Source: Hankyongella ginsenosidimutans (GTDB lineage Bacteria; Pseudomonadota; Alphaproteobacteria; Sphingomonadales; Sphingomonadaceae). Taken from it: 64,000 bases of DNA. The notes beneath the pieces were generated by a model. That model was not told the DNA's origin and did not search any database. It was given only the letters and a program-made list of their open reading frames with translations. The position numbers and the translations under genes were made by a program. Of the stretch, positions 1-9,831 are shown one piece after another. The stretch is from positions 1,612,001 to 1,676,000 of the forward strand of contig NZ_CP039704.1 of the NCBI RefSeq assembly GCF_005144965.1, read 5' to 3'. Each line of letters starts with the position of its first letter. Within the stretch, counting starts at the first letter, position 1.

Positions 1-1461
1 CGGCGGGTAACCGTGCAGGCTACAGCGTCTCCAACGCCGGGGACGTCAACGCCGACGGCATTGATGATCTGATCGTCGGCGCGTTTGGCAACACTAGCGC
101 CGGCGCGGCCTATGTGATCTTTGGGCGCAGCGGCGGGCGCAGCAACATCGACCTGTCTAACCTCTCGAGCGCGGACGGCTTCCGCATCATCGGCAGGGCG
201 GGTATTAGTGTCTCCAACGCCGGGGACGTCAATGACGACGGCCTCGCCGACCTGATCGTCGGCTCTTCCTCGCGGGGCCTATGTGATCTACGGGACCAAT
301 ACTGCGCCGGTCATCACCTCGAACGGCGGTGGCGAGAGCGCCGCGATCAACGTCGTCGAGAATGTGACCGCTGTCACCACGGTGGTGACCAATGAAGCCC
401 GCCCGACCTACAGCATAACCGGCGGCGTGGACGCCGCCCGCTTCAGCATCGACGCTGCGACCGGGGCGCTTGCATTCCTGTCCGCCCCGAACTTCGAAGC
501 GTCGGGCGACTTAGATAGAGACAATGTTTATCAGGTGGTCGTCCGCGCGACCGACGCCAGTGGTCTGTTTGACGAACAGGCGCTGTCCGTGACAGTCCTG
601 GACCTCACTGAGACGGGTACGAACGGGGATGATACCCTGACTGGCGGCGACGGCGACGACCGTCTGGAGGGGCTGAACGGCAACGACACCCTGATTGGCG
701 GGGCCGGTAACGACACGCTGCTCGGTGGCAACCGCAACGACACGCTGTTCGGCGGGGCCGGCAACGACAGCCTCTTTGGCCAGGAGAGCAATGACATACT
801 TGTTGGCGGCCTTGGCAGCGATGTCCTGAACGGCGGCAGCGGCCTAAACGACACCGCCGACTACCGCTTCCTGGATTTTGGCGTGCTCGATACCGCGGGC
901 CTCACCGCCAGCCTGCGCGATCCGAGCGCCAACAGGGGCGCGGCGCAGGGCGACACCTACATCGATGTGGAAAATCTCTCCGGCACCGATTTGCGCGATA
1001 TCCTGATCGGCGACAGCGGTGCCAACAGCCTGTTCGGCAACGGCGGCGACGACCGCCTGGAAGGCTGGGAAGGCAACGACTTCCTGTATGGCGGCGAGGG
1101 CAACGACCAGCTGCTGGGTGGCAACAATACCGATCTGCTCGATGGCGGGAACGGCAACGACATCTTGGGCGGCGGTGCCAGCAACGACACCCTGACCGGC
1201 GGTGCGGGCAACGACTCGCTCGATGGTGGCACCGGTCGTGATACCGCCAGCTTTGCAGGCGACCTGTCCAACTTCGACATCGCCCAGGTCGGCACCAGCA
1301 TCGTGGTCACCGACCTGACCGGTGCGGAAGGCGTGGACACGGTCTCCAACGTCGAGCAGTTCGCGTTTGCCGGCGTGGTCTATTCGGTCAACAGCCTGGT
1401 AGGCCCGGCCACGATCAGCGGCTTGGTCTACGAGTTCGGTCAGTCCCATCAGATCGCCTGA
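1..1461 (+). CDS. FG-GAP / cadherin-like / RTX calcium-binding secreted protein (3' part)
   Basis: The gene is open at the left window edge, so only the C-terminal part is seen. Reading from base 1, two FG-GAP integrin-type repeats are visible, each with the signature NAGDVN.DG..DLIVG. A cadherin-like domain follows (about bases 310-600, with DAATGAL and an [11 protein letters not shown] segment). Two blocks of RTX nonapeptides (GG.G.D.L, about bases 620-850 and 1020-1240) then lead to a short C-terminus. RTX repeats bind calcium and usually go with type I secretion, so an extracellular adhesin or enzyme is likely; no catalytic domain is visible here. The frame breaks at about 268-276, where AYVIYG resumes two bases short in a G-rich run. 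Stop at 1461. Confidence 0.82.
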
Positions 1462-1499
1462 GGCTGATCGAATGAGAGTCTGTCCGCTCCAGGCGGAAT

Positions 1500-1586
1500 C
1501 GTCATTGCGAGGCGCTTGCGCCGAGGCAATCCAGGAACATCTGTGTTTCCATGGATCGCCACGCGCCTGCGGCGCTCGCGATGACG
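1500..1586. repeat. Dispersed palindromic intergenic repeat (GTCATTGCGAGG type)
   Basis: The segment begins GTCATTGCGAGGCG and ends CGCTCGCGATGACG, so its ends are imperfect inverted repeats. The inner parts AGGCAATCCAGG and TGGATCGCC also pair roughly. A diverged relative lies at 9832-9938, and a fragment (GCTCGCGATGACG) is at about 19580. It lies between the RTX gene and cobC, which converge here, so it could also act as a bidirectional terminator. Confidence 0.6.
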
Positions 1587-1660
1587 GCTGCGTCTCACTT
1601 TAAACAGGACAGGCATAAGCGGGGCGGCCTTTTCCCTTCCTGCCTGAGCGCGGGGCAGCG

Positions 1661-2168
1661 TCACACTGCGACCATGGTGCCATAGGGCGGCACGTGCTTC
1701 GGCCATTCGGAGACAGGCAGGCCGTCGCGCAGGCCGAGCAGCGCCGCAATCGGCCCGCCGTGGGTGACGACCAGGGTCGGGCGGGTGAGCGCGCGCGCCG
1801 CCCGACGACCCGCCAGGCCAGCTCCATCGTGGTCTCGCCATCGCCGCCCGGCCGGAAGCCCTCCGGGTCGGTGAGCATGCCGTCCATGGCGTCGCCGGTC
1901 GCCCGGTAGATTGCATGCCAGGTCTGCCCCTCCCAGGTGCCGAAATCGCGCTCGCGCCACTGCGCATCCTCAATGCGTGGAACGCCAAGCGCGGCGGCCA
2001 GCTTTTCCGCCGGACCGCGCGTGCGCCGGAGGCCGGAATGCACCACCCGCTCGACCGGTGGCGGTTCAGGCAGGGCAAAAGCGGCGCGCGCCAGCGGCAC
2101 ATCGGTGACGCCATAGCAGCGCGCACGCCACGTCACGGCAACCGGGGATGTCGCAGCAGCCAGAGCAT
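1661..2168 (-). CDS. cobC: Histidine phosphatase, alpha-ribazole phosphatase-like
   Basis: Phosphoglycerate-mutase-like phosphatase that would remove the 5'-phosphate of alpha-ribazole phosphate or adenosylcobalamin phosphate at the end of the nucleotide-loop pathway. Starting at ATG 2168 the protein reads MLWLLRHPRLP, giving the RHP (RHG-type) catalytic histidine. SGLRRTR, the acid segment ERDFGTWEG and the second histidine in VVTHGGPI follow. About 168 residues, short but acceptable for the family. The frame breaks at about 2136 and 1800. It is the last gene of the minus-strand cobalamin operon, only 13 bases after mazF. The family also contains unrelated phosphatases, so the specific role rests on context. 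Confidence 0.72.
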
Positions 2169-2181
2169 CACGCCGCCACCG

Positions 2182-2526
2182 CTAGCGGCTGCGTGGGCTG
2201 GCGGCGAGCCCCAGGAACACCAGCATCGCCCGGTTGAGGCGCAGCATGTCGTCATCTTCCAGTCGGCCGATCGCGGGGCCGATCTTGGTCTTGTGAACCG
2301 TGGTGATCTTGTCGACCATCAGGCGGCAGGGCGCGCGCAGGCCGTTGCCGGGACTGGGCTGCACGGGCAGCCGAAACAGCGGCGCATCGGTCTCATCGGT
2401 GGTGAAGGCGCACAGCGTGACGGAGTCGGTCGCATCGAACAGGTCATCCTGCACGATCACCGCCGGGCGCGGTTTGCCGGCATAGTCCTTGCCGCCTGCA
2501 ACCGTACGGATTTCGCCGCGCCTCAT
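2182..2526 (-). CDS. PemK/MazF-family endoribonuclease toxin
   Basis: Intact 114-residue protein. The N-terminus MRRGEIRTV and the segment GKPRPAVIVQDD are the hallmark of the PemK/MazF fold, followed by the central strand SVTLCAFTT and a helix with KIGPAIGRL. Members are ribosome-independent or ribosome-associated mRNA interferases neutralised by the upstream antitoxin. Its ATG overlaps the antitoxin stop by four bases (ATGA), showing translational coupling. It sits inside the cobalamin operon between cobS and cobC, an unusual place for a toxin. Function is inferred from family. Confidence 0.85.
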   Translation of the reverse strand: MRRGEIRTVAGGKDYAGKPRPAVIVQDDLFDATDSVTLCAFTTDETDAPLFRLPVQPSPGNGLRAPCRLMVDKITTVHKTKIGPAIGRLEDDDMLRLNRAMLVFLGLAASPRSR

Positions 2527-2734
2527 GCGTCGGACACGGCGTCGATGAAGCTTTGGTCGTCATGCGCCTGCCGGCTGCTCGCCACTGCCTGCGACTGACG
2601 ATGCGCCTCGGCCCGAAACGATGCTGCCCGGACGTCCGGAACCCAGATCTGGATCGGTCGCAGCCCCTGCGCCCGCAGCCGGGCCCGATGCGCGCGCACC
2701 TTCGCGCGGGTTGCGTTTAGGGTGGCGTTGCCAT
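2523..2734 (-). CDS. MazE-like antitoxin (DUF3018 family)
   Basis: Small basic protein with the DUF3018 signature RAHRARLRAQGLRPIQIWVPDVR, a helix-rich segment EAHRQSQAVA, and the acidic end DDQSFIDAVSD, known from antitoxins paired with PemK toxins. I choose ATG 2734 because a strong Shine-Dalgarno (GCAGGAGAG) lies just upstream; this requires one lost C in the CCC run a few codons in. Without that correction the same frame opens at GTG 2768. The stop overlaps the toxin start. About 71 residues. As antitoxins usually autoregulate, the palindrome at 2755-2766 is a candidate operator. Confidence 0.8.
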
Positions 2735-2754
2735 GCTTCTCTCCTGCATCTCGC

Positions 2755-2766
2755 GTTACATGTAAC
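2755..2766. promoter_or_regulatory. Perfect palindrome upstream of mazE, candidate autoregulatory operator
   Basis: GTTACATGTAAC is a perfect 12-base palindrome lying between the cobS stop and the mazE Shine-Dalgarno. Its position fits an operator for the antitoxin or toxin-antitoxin complex. No clear -35/-10 pair could be assigned in the 37-base gap, so an internal promoter would extend into cobS. Confidence 0.45.
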
Positions 2767-2771
2767 ACAGT

Positions 2772-3518
2772 CTACGCCGCCACCGCCAGCAGGAGGAGGA
2801 GTTGCCCGGCGTAGCAGGCAAAACCCAGCGCGTCGCCGGTGACCCCGCCGAGCCAGGCCATCAGCCGGCCGCGCAGCCAGAGCGCGAAGACAGAGCAGGC
2901 GACAAGCGCAAGCAGAAGGCTGCCGGCATCCGTCAGCAGCAGCCAGGCGACGCCGGGCAGCGCCCACAGCCCGCCATGCCAGACATTACGCCACGTCGCC
3001 TGCGCACCGATGTCCTTGGCTAGTCCGGCGGCGGCAGGTGGTGCCAGCGCCATCACCGGCAGGATCAGCCAGCGCCCCAGCGTTGCGGACGCCAGCAGCG
3101 CCGGCAGGGCGGCAGCCATGGGCAGCGCGATCAGCAGCGCCGCGCGCAGCCCGACCGCCAGCAGGAGGCCGAGCGCGCCGTAGCTGCCGATCCGGCTGTC
3201 CTTCAGGATGTCCAGCTTGCGGGCGCGGGTCTGGCCGCCGCCGACCGCATCGCAGAAATCGGCGACCGCATCCTCGTGGAACGCGCCGGTCGTCAGCGCC
3301 TCGACGATCAGCGCCAGCAGCACCGCGACCGGCCACGGCCAGGCCTGTCCCGCACCCCAGAGCACGGCGGCGCCGAGCGCGCCGACCAGCGCGCCCACCA
3401 GCGGGAACAGCGGCAGGCTGGCGCGCAGGCCCGCCTGCACGGCATCTGCCGGCAGGTGCGCGGTCGAGGGTGTCGGCAGCCGGGTCAAAAACTGGAGCGC
3501 CAGCCAGAAGCGGATCAT
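2772..3518 (-). CDS. cobS: Adenosylcobinamide-GDP ribazoletransferase (cobalamin synthase)
   Basis: Intact 248-residue inner-membrane protein. It joins adenosylcobinamide-GDP and alpha-ribazole to give adenosylcobalamin. The N-terminus FWLALQFLTRLPTP, the segment GAFHEDAVADFCDAVGGG (family motif, aspartates probably binding Mg) and KLDILKDSRIGSYGALGL are diagnostic of CobS/CobV. Several alanine/leucine-rich hydrophobic segments make the membrane domain. The ATG overlaps the cobT stop by two bases, so the two are translationally coupled. Downstream mazE starts 37 bases after the stop. Confidence 0.93.
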   Translation of the reverse strand: MIRFWLALQFLTRLPTPSTAHLPADAVQAGLRASLPLFPLVGALVGALGAAVLWGAGQAWPWPVAVLLALIVEALTTGAFHEDAVADFCDAVGGGQTRARKLDILKDSRIGSYGALGLLLAVGLRAALLIALPMAAALPALLASATLGRWLILPVMALAPPAAAGLAKDIGAQATWRNVWHGGLWALPGVAWLLLTDAGSLLLALVACSVFALWLRGRLMAWLGGVTGDALGFACYAGQLLLLLAVAA

Positions 3519-4503
3519 CCCAGCACCTCCTTCAGGGTCGCCATCGACAGCAGGGCGGCCGCCGCATCAAGCATCGGCATGGCCAGCAGCGCGCCGGTGC
3601 CCTCCCCAGGCGCATGCCCCAGTCCAGCAGCGGGTCGAGGCTGAGGTGCGCGAGTGCGGCGGCATGGCCCGGTTCGGCGGACCGATGCGCGGCGATCATG
3701 GCGGCGGCTGTCCCCGGTGCCAGAGTCTCGGCGATCAGGGCCGCACTGGTCGCGACATAACCGTCCAGCACCAGGGTGCAGCCGCGTCGTGCGCCCTCAG
3801 TGAAGAACCCGGCCATCGCCGCGATCTCGAACCCGCACAGCGCCGCGATGGCGGCTTTCGTCTCCAGGCTCCCGGTGCGCGCCAACGCCTGCCGCACCAC
3901 CGCCAGCTTGCGCGCCAGGGTCGCATCGTCCGCGCCGGCCCCGCGCCCGCAGGCGGCGGTCGGGTCCAGCCCGGCGAGCAGCGCGGTCAGGGCGGCGGCC
4001 GGCGTGGTGTTGCCGATGCCCATCTCGCCAGCGGCCAGCACGACCATGCCATCGTCGGCCGCGCGCTGGGCTTCCTCGACGCCGACCGCCCAGGCGGCAT
4101 CGAATTCGTCCAGGCTAAGGGCGGGCTCGACCGCCAGATCGCGGCTGCCGGCGCGGATGCGGGCATCGCGGTAGAAAGGCGGCGGGTCGGCCAAAGGCGG
4201 CCCGGCGCTGCCGACATCCACCAGCCGCAGCGCCGCGCCCACGGACGCCGCCAGTACGGCGCTGGCCGAGCGGCCACTGGCGATGGTCGCGATCATGGCA
4301 GCAGTCACCGCCTGCGGCCAGGCGGTGACGCCCTGCGCCACGACGCCATGGTCGCCGGCGAACAGCACCAGCCGGCGCGGCCGTGTCACCGGGTCCAGGC
4401 GCCCTGCACCTGCGCCAGCCTTGCCGCCAGCGCCTCGAGCCGCCCGAGGCTGCCGGGCGGCGAGGCCGTCGAGGTGCTGGGCGATAGCGTGGGGGTCAAG
4501 CAT
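3515..4503 (-). CDS. cobT: Nicotinate-nucleotide--dimethylbenzimidazole phosphoribosyltransferase
   Basis: Makes alpha-ribazole phosphate from dimethylbenzimidazole and nicotinate mononucleotide for the lower loop of cobalamin. Seen in order: [27 protein letters not shown] (substrate-binding N-terminus), LFAGDHGVV, the GEMGIGNTT phosphate loop, and LDGYVATSAAL. The C-terminus GEGTGALLAMPMLDAAAAL contains the glutamate used as catalytic base in characterised CobT. About 330 residues once three breaks are repaired (about 4463, 4403 and 3607). The second is a GGG reduced to GG. Starts two to eight bases from the cobQ end and overlaps cobS. Confidence 0.9.
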
Positions 4504-5928
4504 GGGCGATCTGCTCCAGTCGGGGAATATCGAGGTGGGTTTCCAATGCACCGGCGATTGCGTCGAGCGCGGCGTCGACGACCTCCTGCTGGTCCTGCTG
4601 CGCGCCGGGCAGCCGCAGCCAGTCGCTGCGCACAGCGGCACTGTCGAACAGGCCGTGGACATAGCAGCCCATCACCCGCCCGCGCACCGCGCCGTCCGTG
4701 CCGCCACCTGCAAGTTGTAGCAGTGGGGCGGTGCAGTCCGGCCCGTGGTGCGCCCGCAATGGATTTCATAACCCTGAAACGGGGCGTTGCCGATCATGCC
4801 GGACGTCCGCCGCAGCACCTTGTGCGGGGCCAGCACGGTCTCGACATCCAGCAGGCCAAGCCCTGCCGCCTCGCCCGGCGGGCCTTCGATGCCGTCCGGG
4901 TCGGCGATACGCTGGCCGAGCATCTGATAGCCGCCGCACAGGCCAAGCACGAAGCCCCGCGACGGGCATGCGCCAGAATGTCGATGTCCCACCCTGCGCG
5001 CGCATGAACGCGAGATCGGCGAGCGTCGCCTTGGTGCCGGGCAGGATGATCCAGTCGGCGGGCGGCAGCGGTCGGCCCGGCGGCGCAAACACCAGCCGCA
5101 CCCCGGCTGCTGGCGCAGTGGGTCGAGGTCGTCGAAGTTGGCGATACGCGGCAGCATCGGGCAGACGACGGTGACCGCGCCGTCCGACGGCTTGGCGGTC
5201 CGCTCGAGGACCACCGCATCCTCGGCGGGCAGGCGGGCGGCGTCCGCCAGCCACGGCACGACGCCAAAGCCCGGCCAGCCGGTGTGGCGTGTGATCGCGT
5301 CGAGCCCGGCATCGAACAGCCCTATGTCGCCGCGGAACTTGTTGATGAGAAAGCCGCGCACCTGCGCCCGGTCCAATGGGTCGAGCACCGCATGGGTCCC
5401 GACCAGGCTGGCGATCACCCCGCCACGGTCGATATCGCCGACCAGCAGTACGGGCACATTGGCAGCGCGCGCAAAGCCCATATTGGCGATGTCGTCGGCG
5501 CGCAGATTGGTCTCGGCCGGGCTGCCCGCGCCTTCGACGATCACGAGGTCGGCGTCCGCGCGCAGACGTGCGAAACTCTCCAGCACGCGGGCCAGCAGGT
5601 CCGGCTTGCGGGCCGCATAATCGCCGGCCCGCCATGTCCCCTGCACCCGGCCCTGCACCACGATCTGCGCACCGGTGTCGGACTGCGGCTTCAGCAGCAC
5701 CGGGTTCATGTGCACGCAGGCGGCGACCCGGCAGGCCAGCGCCTGCAGCGCCTGGGCCCGGCCGATCTCGCCGCCGTCGGCGGTGACCGCCGCATTGTTG
5801 GACATGTTCTGCGGCTTGAACGGCCGCACCTGCAGGCCCCGGTTGGCGAACAGCCGGCACAGGCCGGCGACCAGCACCGACTTGCCGACATCGGACCCCG
5901 TGCCCTGCAGCATCAGCGCGGCGCTCAA
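4496..5928 (-). CDS. cobQ: Cobyric acid synthase (glutamine-hydrolysing)
   Basis: Amidates adenosylcobyrinic acid a,c-diamide at four side chains. The N-terminal synthetase domain has the P-loop-like [11 protein letters not shown], the signature [23 protein letters not shown] and [12 protein letters not shown]. The C-terminal class I amidotransferase domain carries [14 protein letters not shown] (nucleophile Cys) and the catalytic His in [10 protein letters not shown]. Expected length about 477 residues. The frame breaks at about 5112, 4992, 4958 and 4745; each fragment joins to its neighbour without loss of motif. Its start overlaps the cobO stop by four bases. Two overlapping fragments lie in other frames only because of the breaks. 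Confidence 0.92.
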
Positions 5929-6530
5929 TACTCCACCCCGCGCTGCGCCTTGAACCCGGCCTTGTATGGGTGCTTCACCTCGCGGAACTCGGTCACCAGG
6001 TCGGCGATCTCCAGCAGTTCCGGTTTTCCGCCGCGCCCGGTGATGCAGATATGCTTGGTGAGCGGCCGGGCCTGCAGCGCCGCGACCACCTCTCCGATGG
6101 GCAGATAGTCATAGCCGATGACGATGTTCAGCTCGTCGAGCACCACATAGTCGATGGCGGGGTCGTGTATCAGCGCCAGCGAACGCGCCCAGGCGGCGCG
6201 GGCGGCAGCGATGTCGCGCTCCCGGTCCTGCGTGTCCCAGGTGAAGCCCTCGCCCATCACCTCGAAGGAGGCGAACTCCGGGTGGTCGCGGAAGAAGTGC
6301 TTCTCGCCGGTTTCCCAGCTGCCCTTGACGAACTGCACGATCGCCACCCGCATGCCCCAGCCGGCGCTGCGCAGCGCCATGCCGAAGGCTGCTGACGACT
6401 TGCCCTTGCCGTCACCGGTGTGGACGATCAGCAGCCCGCGCTCCAGCGTCTTGGTCGCCTGGATGCGTTCGCGCGCCTTCTGGATGCGGGCCATCCGTTG
6501 CTTGTGGCGGCTGTTCAGGTCATCGGTCAT
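5925..6530 (-). CDS. cobO: Corrinoid adenosyltransferase (CobO/BtuR family)
   Basis: Intact, 201 residues, the family's usual size. Transfers adenosyl from ATP to reduced Co of corrinoids. The P-loop [16 protein letters not shown], the region [12 protein letters not shown], the tryptophan-containing GFTWDTQD, and the Walker-B-like segment DYVVLDELN are all present. ATG at 6530 lies 14 bases downstream of the btuB stop, so it is very probably in the same transcript. Its stop overlaps the cobQ start. Confidence 0.95.
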   Translation of the reverse strand: MTDDLNSRHKQRMARIQKARERIQATKTLERGLLIVHTGDGKGKSSAAFGMALRSAGWGMRVAIVQFVKGSWETGEKHFFRDHPEFASFEVMGEGFTWDTQDRERDIAAARAAWARSLALIHDPAIDYVVLDELNIVIGYDYLPIGEVVAALQARPLTKHICITGRGGKPELLEIADLVTEFREVKHPYKAGFKAQRGVEY

Positions 6531-6544
6531 CGCAGTCCCCTTCT

Positions 6545-8465
6545 TTACAGCGCCGCGCGCAGGCCGATGAACCCGGCGCGCCCGAAGGTGCCATACTGGT
6601 CGACGGTTTCGTACTGCGCATCCAGCACGTTGTCGAAGCGACCGTAAAGCTCCAGGCCCTGGTAAAATTCATAGCTCGCCCGCAGGTCGAGGGTCGTGTA
6701 GCCGTCCAGCCGCCGCGTGTTGGCGGCATCGATGAAGCGGTCGCTGGCCGTGGTGACGGTCACGCCGCCGGCCAGCCCCGAGCGATGACGGTAGTCTGCG
6801 CTGAGCGAGAACGTCTCCTGCGGCCGTCGCACCAGCACATTGCCGGCGTTCGGGCTGTCCGCCGCCTTGTTGCGCGGGTTGAGGTGGGTGTAGCTGGCGT
6901 CGATGCTGAGCCCTTCGACCGGGCGCGCCGAGACCAGCAGTTCAACGCCGGTCGAACGGGTGCGAGCGACATTGTCGTAGAAGCCGAAGCGGCCATCGTC
7001 GCACAGGCTGTTATCGCTGGGGCAGAAGTTGAAGTCGATCTGGTTACGGGTGGTGCGCCGGAAATAGGTCGCGCCAATACTGAGCGCCTCACCCCAGAGC
7101 TGCTGGTCGCCGCCGACTTCCCAGCCTTTCGAGTCTTCGGGCGCGAGGTTCGGGTTGCCGAACTCGCTGCCGAGCTGGAACGGTGTCGGTGCCTTGAAGC
7201 CTTCCGAATAATTCGCGCGCAGGCGGCTGCGGCCCTTGTTGGGCGAGTAGACGCCGCTGGCAGCAAAGCTGGTCGCGCCGCCGAAGCTGCTGTGCTGATC
7301 CTGCCTGATGCCGAGCGTGCCGCTGAAGCCCGCAAACGGCTTGGCGAACAGGTTGGCGTAGCCGCTGGTCAGGCGCTGGGTCCGGTGAGCGGCGTGGGGC
7401 GGGGTCGAACGTGGAAGGCGAGGCGGTGCGCAGACGCTGGACTTCCCGCTCGGCGCCGGCCGTCAGCTCCCAGCCCTCGGCGATGGCGTACGTGCCCTGA
7501 TATTCGAGCCGGGTGTTGCGCCCGAGCGCATCAAAGGTCGTGGTGACATCGAGGGTCGGATCGGTGTTGCGGCGCTTGATGTTGGTGTAGCCGATCGCCA
7601 GCCGGTTCTTCAGCCGCCCATCGAACAGCGCCGCGTTCAGCCCGGCATAGCCGACGAACTCGCGGGAACGGCTGCGCTCAGCGGTATCGGCGAAGCGGAA
7701 ATCCGGCGGCGGAAAGCCGTCGATCCCGGTGTCGCCCCGGCTGAACCAGCCGCGCAGATCGAGCGAGATCGCCTGCGACAGCGTCACCCGCACCTGCGCG
7801 TTGGCGCCGACATTGTCGTAGCTGTCCTGCTCGCGTCCGCCCCGGGTTTCGTCGAAGGCGGAGATGCCGTCGGACGCCAGGTAGCCTGCACCGACGCTGG
7901 CCGCGACCGGGCCGATGGTCTTCGAGACGTTGCCGGTCGCCTGCCAGGTGTCGCGATAGCCATATTCCAGCCGGGCGTTGGCCTGGAGGTCCTCGGTCGG
8001 CGGCGCTGTGAGGATGTTGACCACCCCGCCGATCGCCTGGCTGCCCCACAGCACCGACTGCGCGCCGCGAATGATCTCGATGCGGCGGATATTGCCGGCC
8101 AGCAGGTTGGCGAAATTGAAGCCGCCGCCGGGCGAGGCGGGATCGTTGAGCTTGACGCCGTCGATCAGCACGACCGTCTGGTCCGACTCGGCACCACGGA
8201 TGAATACACCGGTCTGCGTGCCAAGCCCGCCATTGCGGGCGACAGCGATCCCCGGCGTCGTCGCCAGCAGGTCGGATACGGCGACGGTCTGGCGGGTCTC
8301 GATGGTCTGCGCGTCGAGCACGGTGATCGACTGGCCGAGATCGGCAACCGTCACCGGAGTGCGGGTGGCGGTGACGACGATCGCGTCCAGCGAATCCTCG
8401 GCGTGAGCGGCGGTCTGCGAAAACCCGGCGACAAGCGCGGCGGGGAGGATAAGAAATATGCGCAT
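6545..8465 (-). CDS. btuB: TonB-dependent vitamin B12 outer-membrane receptor
   Basis: Outer-membrane channel importing cobalamin with TonB energy. Signal peptide MRIFLILPAALVAGFSQTAAHA, then a TonB-box-like segment DAIVVTATR and a plug domain. Typical plug motifs are VFIRGAESDQTVVLIDGV and RRIEIIRGAQSVLWGS..IGGVVNI. The rest is a 22-strand-type barrel that ends LYGRFDNVLDAQYE..GRAGFIGLRAAL. About 640 residues, normal for BtuB. One frame break at about 7395. A good Shine-Dalgarno (AAAGGGAG) precedes ATG 8465. Assignment to B12 rather than another siderophore rests on the cobalamin riboswitch upstream and the cob genes downstream. Confidence 0.92.
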
Positions 8466-8626
8466 TCAAGGCTCCCTTTGACAGGGGCCGCCGCCGCCGA
8501 CTATCGGCGCATCACCGCGATGAAGGAAACCGCAACCGGCTCCCCGCGCACGACCCCAATCGTCGCCACGCGAGGAAACCCTCGGACGCATCGGTACACC
8601 CCGCCCGCACGTCAGACGACCGAAGC

Positions 8627-8826
8627 GAGCAGGTCTCCTGGCTCTCGGGTCATTGCTGGCGCACCGCCTTCCCAGAGGTTACCCTCCAGTGGCCTTGTGG
8701 TGCGCCCGCTCGCCGACAACAGTTGCGGGGCAGCGCCGGACTGACGGACTTGTCCGCTGTACCGGCTTCCTTTTCATGCCCTTGCGGGCAACTCTCTTCG
8801 CGAATGCCGCAGTGGCGCAACGGAAC
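8627..8826 (-). promoter_or_regulatory. Cobalamin riboswitch controlling btuB and the cob operon
   Basis: Read on the minus strand from about 8826, the leader shows GGAAGCCGGTACA, then GCGCTGCCCCGCAACTGT, the B12 box core GCCACTG (8693-8687), GGGAAGGC, and ends with GAGCCAGGAGACCTGC (8644-8629). These blocks, in this order, are the conserved elements of the cobalamin riboswitch (known family). It ends about 160 bases before the btuB ATG. Binding of adenosylcobalamin normally represses, so the transcript btuB-cobOQTS-mazEF-cobC should fall when B12 is plentiful. Confidence 0.95.
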
Positions 8827-8831
8827 GGCAA

Positions 8832-9383
8832 ATGCAAGAGCCTGATATCACCCTTGTCCTCGGCGGGGCCCGTTCGGGCAAGAGCCGGCTGGCGGAACGC
8901 CTGACGAGCGAAGCCGCCGCTGCACGCGCTGCCCGGCGCGTCTACATCGCGACCGCACAGGCGCTGGACGCGGAGATGGCGGCGCGCATCGACCGCCACC
9001 AGGCGGAGCGCGGTCCCGGCTGGGCCACCCGCGAGGTCCCGTTCGCGCTGGCCGACGCCATCCGCGCGGCCGGACCGGAGGAGGTGGTGCTGGTCGACTG
9101 CCTGACCTTGTGGCTGAGCAACCGCCTGTGCGCCCTGCCTGACCCGCTGGCGGCTGACGTGCTGCTGGAACCGGAGGTCGAGGATCTCCTCGACGCCATA
9201 TCGCAGGCGCGAACATCGCTGATCCTGGTCAGCAACGAAGTCGGGCTGGGCCTGGTGCCGGAGACACCGCTTGGCCGCGCTTTCAGGGATTGCGCCGGTC
9301 GGCTGAACCAGCGCATGGCCAGCATTGCCCACCGGGTGGCGTTCGTCGCCGCGGGGCTGCCGCTCTGGCTGAAAAGATGCTGA
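8832..9383 (+). CDS. cobP: Bifunctional adenosylcobinamide kinase / adenosylcobinamide-phosphate guanylyltransferase
   Basis: Intact 183-residue protein, family length. It phosphorylates adenosylcobinamide and then attaches GMP, supplying the substrate of CobS. The P-loop LVLGGARSGKS, RRVYIATAQALDAEM (with the conserved position after ATA), IDRHQAERG (catalytic His), VLVDCLTLWLSN, and LVSNEVGLGLVPETPLGR..RD..G..NQ.. are diagnostic. It is transcribed away from the btuB operon, with its ATG about six bases beyond the 5' edge of the minus-strand riboswitch. Its promoter must therefore lie within or antisense to the riboswitch. Confidence 0.95.
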   Translation: MQEPDITLVLGGARSGKSRLAERLTSEAAAARAARRVYIATAQALDAEMAARIDRHQAERGPGWATREVPFALADAIRAAGPEEVVLVDCLTLWLSNRLCALPDPLAADVLLEPEVEDLLDAISQARTSLILVSNEVGLGLVPETPLGRAFRDCAGRLNQRMASIAHRVAFVAAGLPLWLKRC

Positions 9384-9399
9384 AATACAGCTTAAGGGA

Positions 9400-9561
9400 G
9401 ACCTGTGTGCGGATGTAAAATCCTCCCCTCAAGGGGAGGTGTCTGTCTGAAAGACTGACGGAGGGGTGAAAAGCCCGTATATCTCATGCATTCGCCACCC
9501 CTCCACCACCCTGAAGGGTGGTCCCCTCCTGCGGGGAGGAATAATCATCCGCACAGGTCTG
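9400..9561. repeat. Long inverted repeat, MITE-like
   Basis: The outer arms read GACCTGTGTGCGGATG on the left and CATCCGCACAGGTCT on the right, pairing except for two extra bases. Inside lie a palindrome around CCTCCCCTCAAGGGGAGG and a facing pair CACCCCTCCACCACCC / GGGGAGGAATAATC. There is no coding potential. The structure suits a small non-autonomous element or a large terminator. Confidence 0.6.
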
Positions 9562-9573
9562 TAAGAACAAAAT

Positions 9574-9599
9574 TGGCCGGAGTTTTCACTCCGGCCAAG
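9574..9599. terminator. Perfect GC-rich hairpin, possible terminator
   Basis: GGCCGGAGT, a loop of TTTTC-type bases, and ACTCCGGCC form a 9-base perfect stem. It lies about 190 bases downstream of cobP. No long T run follows, so termination is only possible. Confidence 0.4.
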
Positions 9600-9831
9600 T
9601 CAATCAGGGAGGTTCCGCCCAGGGGAGGAAAGGGCGGAACAGGGAGCGCGTGGCGGGGAGGAATGCCAGGCGCTCAAAGATCAGGATCGGGAGAGGATCC
9701 TGTGATCGGGCGCTGCAGTGCAGCGTCAGGAGCGCATATGCGGATTCCTGTCCAAAGCACCAGACGCATTGCCGAGGGGAGCTATGCAATCACCGCATAT
9801 CTCTCAAGCATCCTTTTCGTTTGACCCATCT

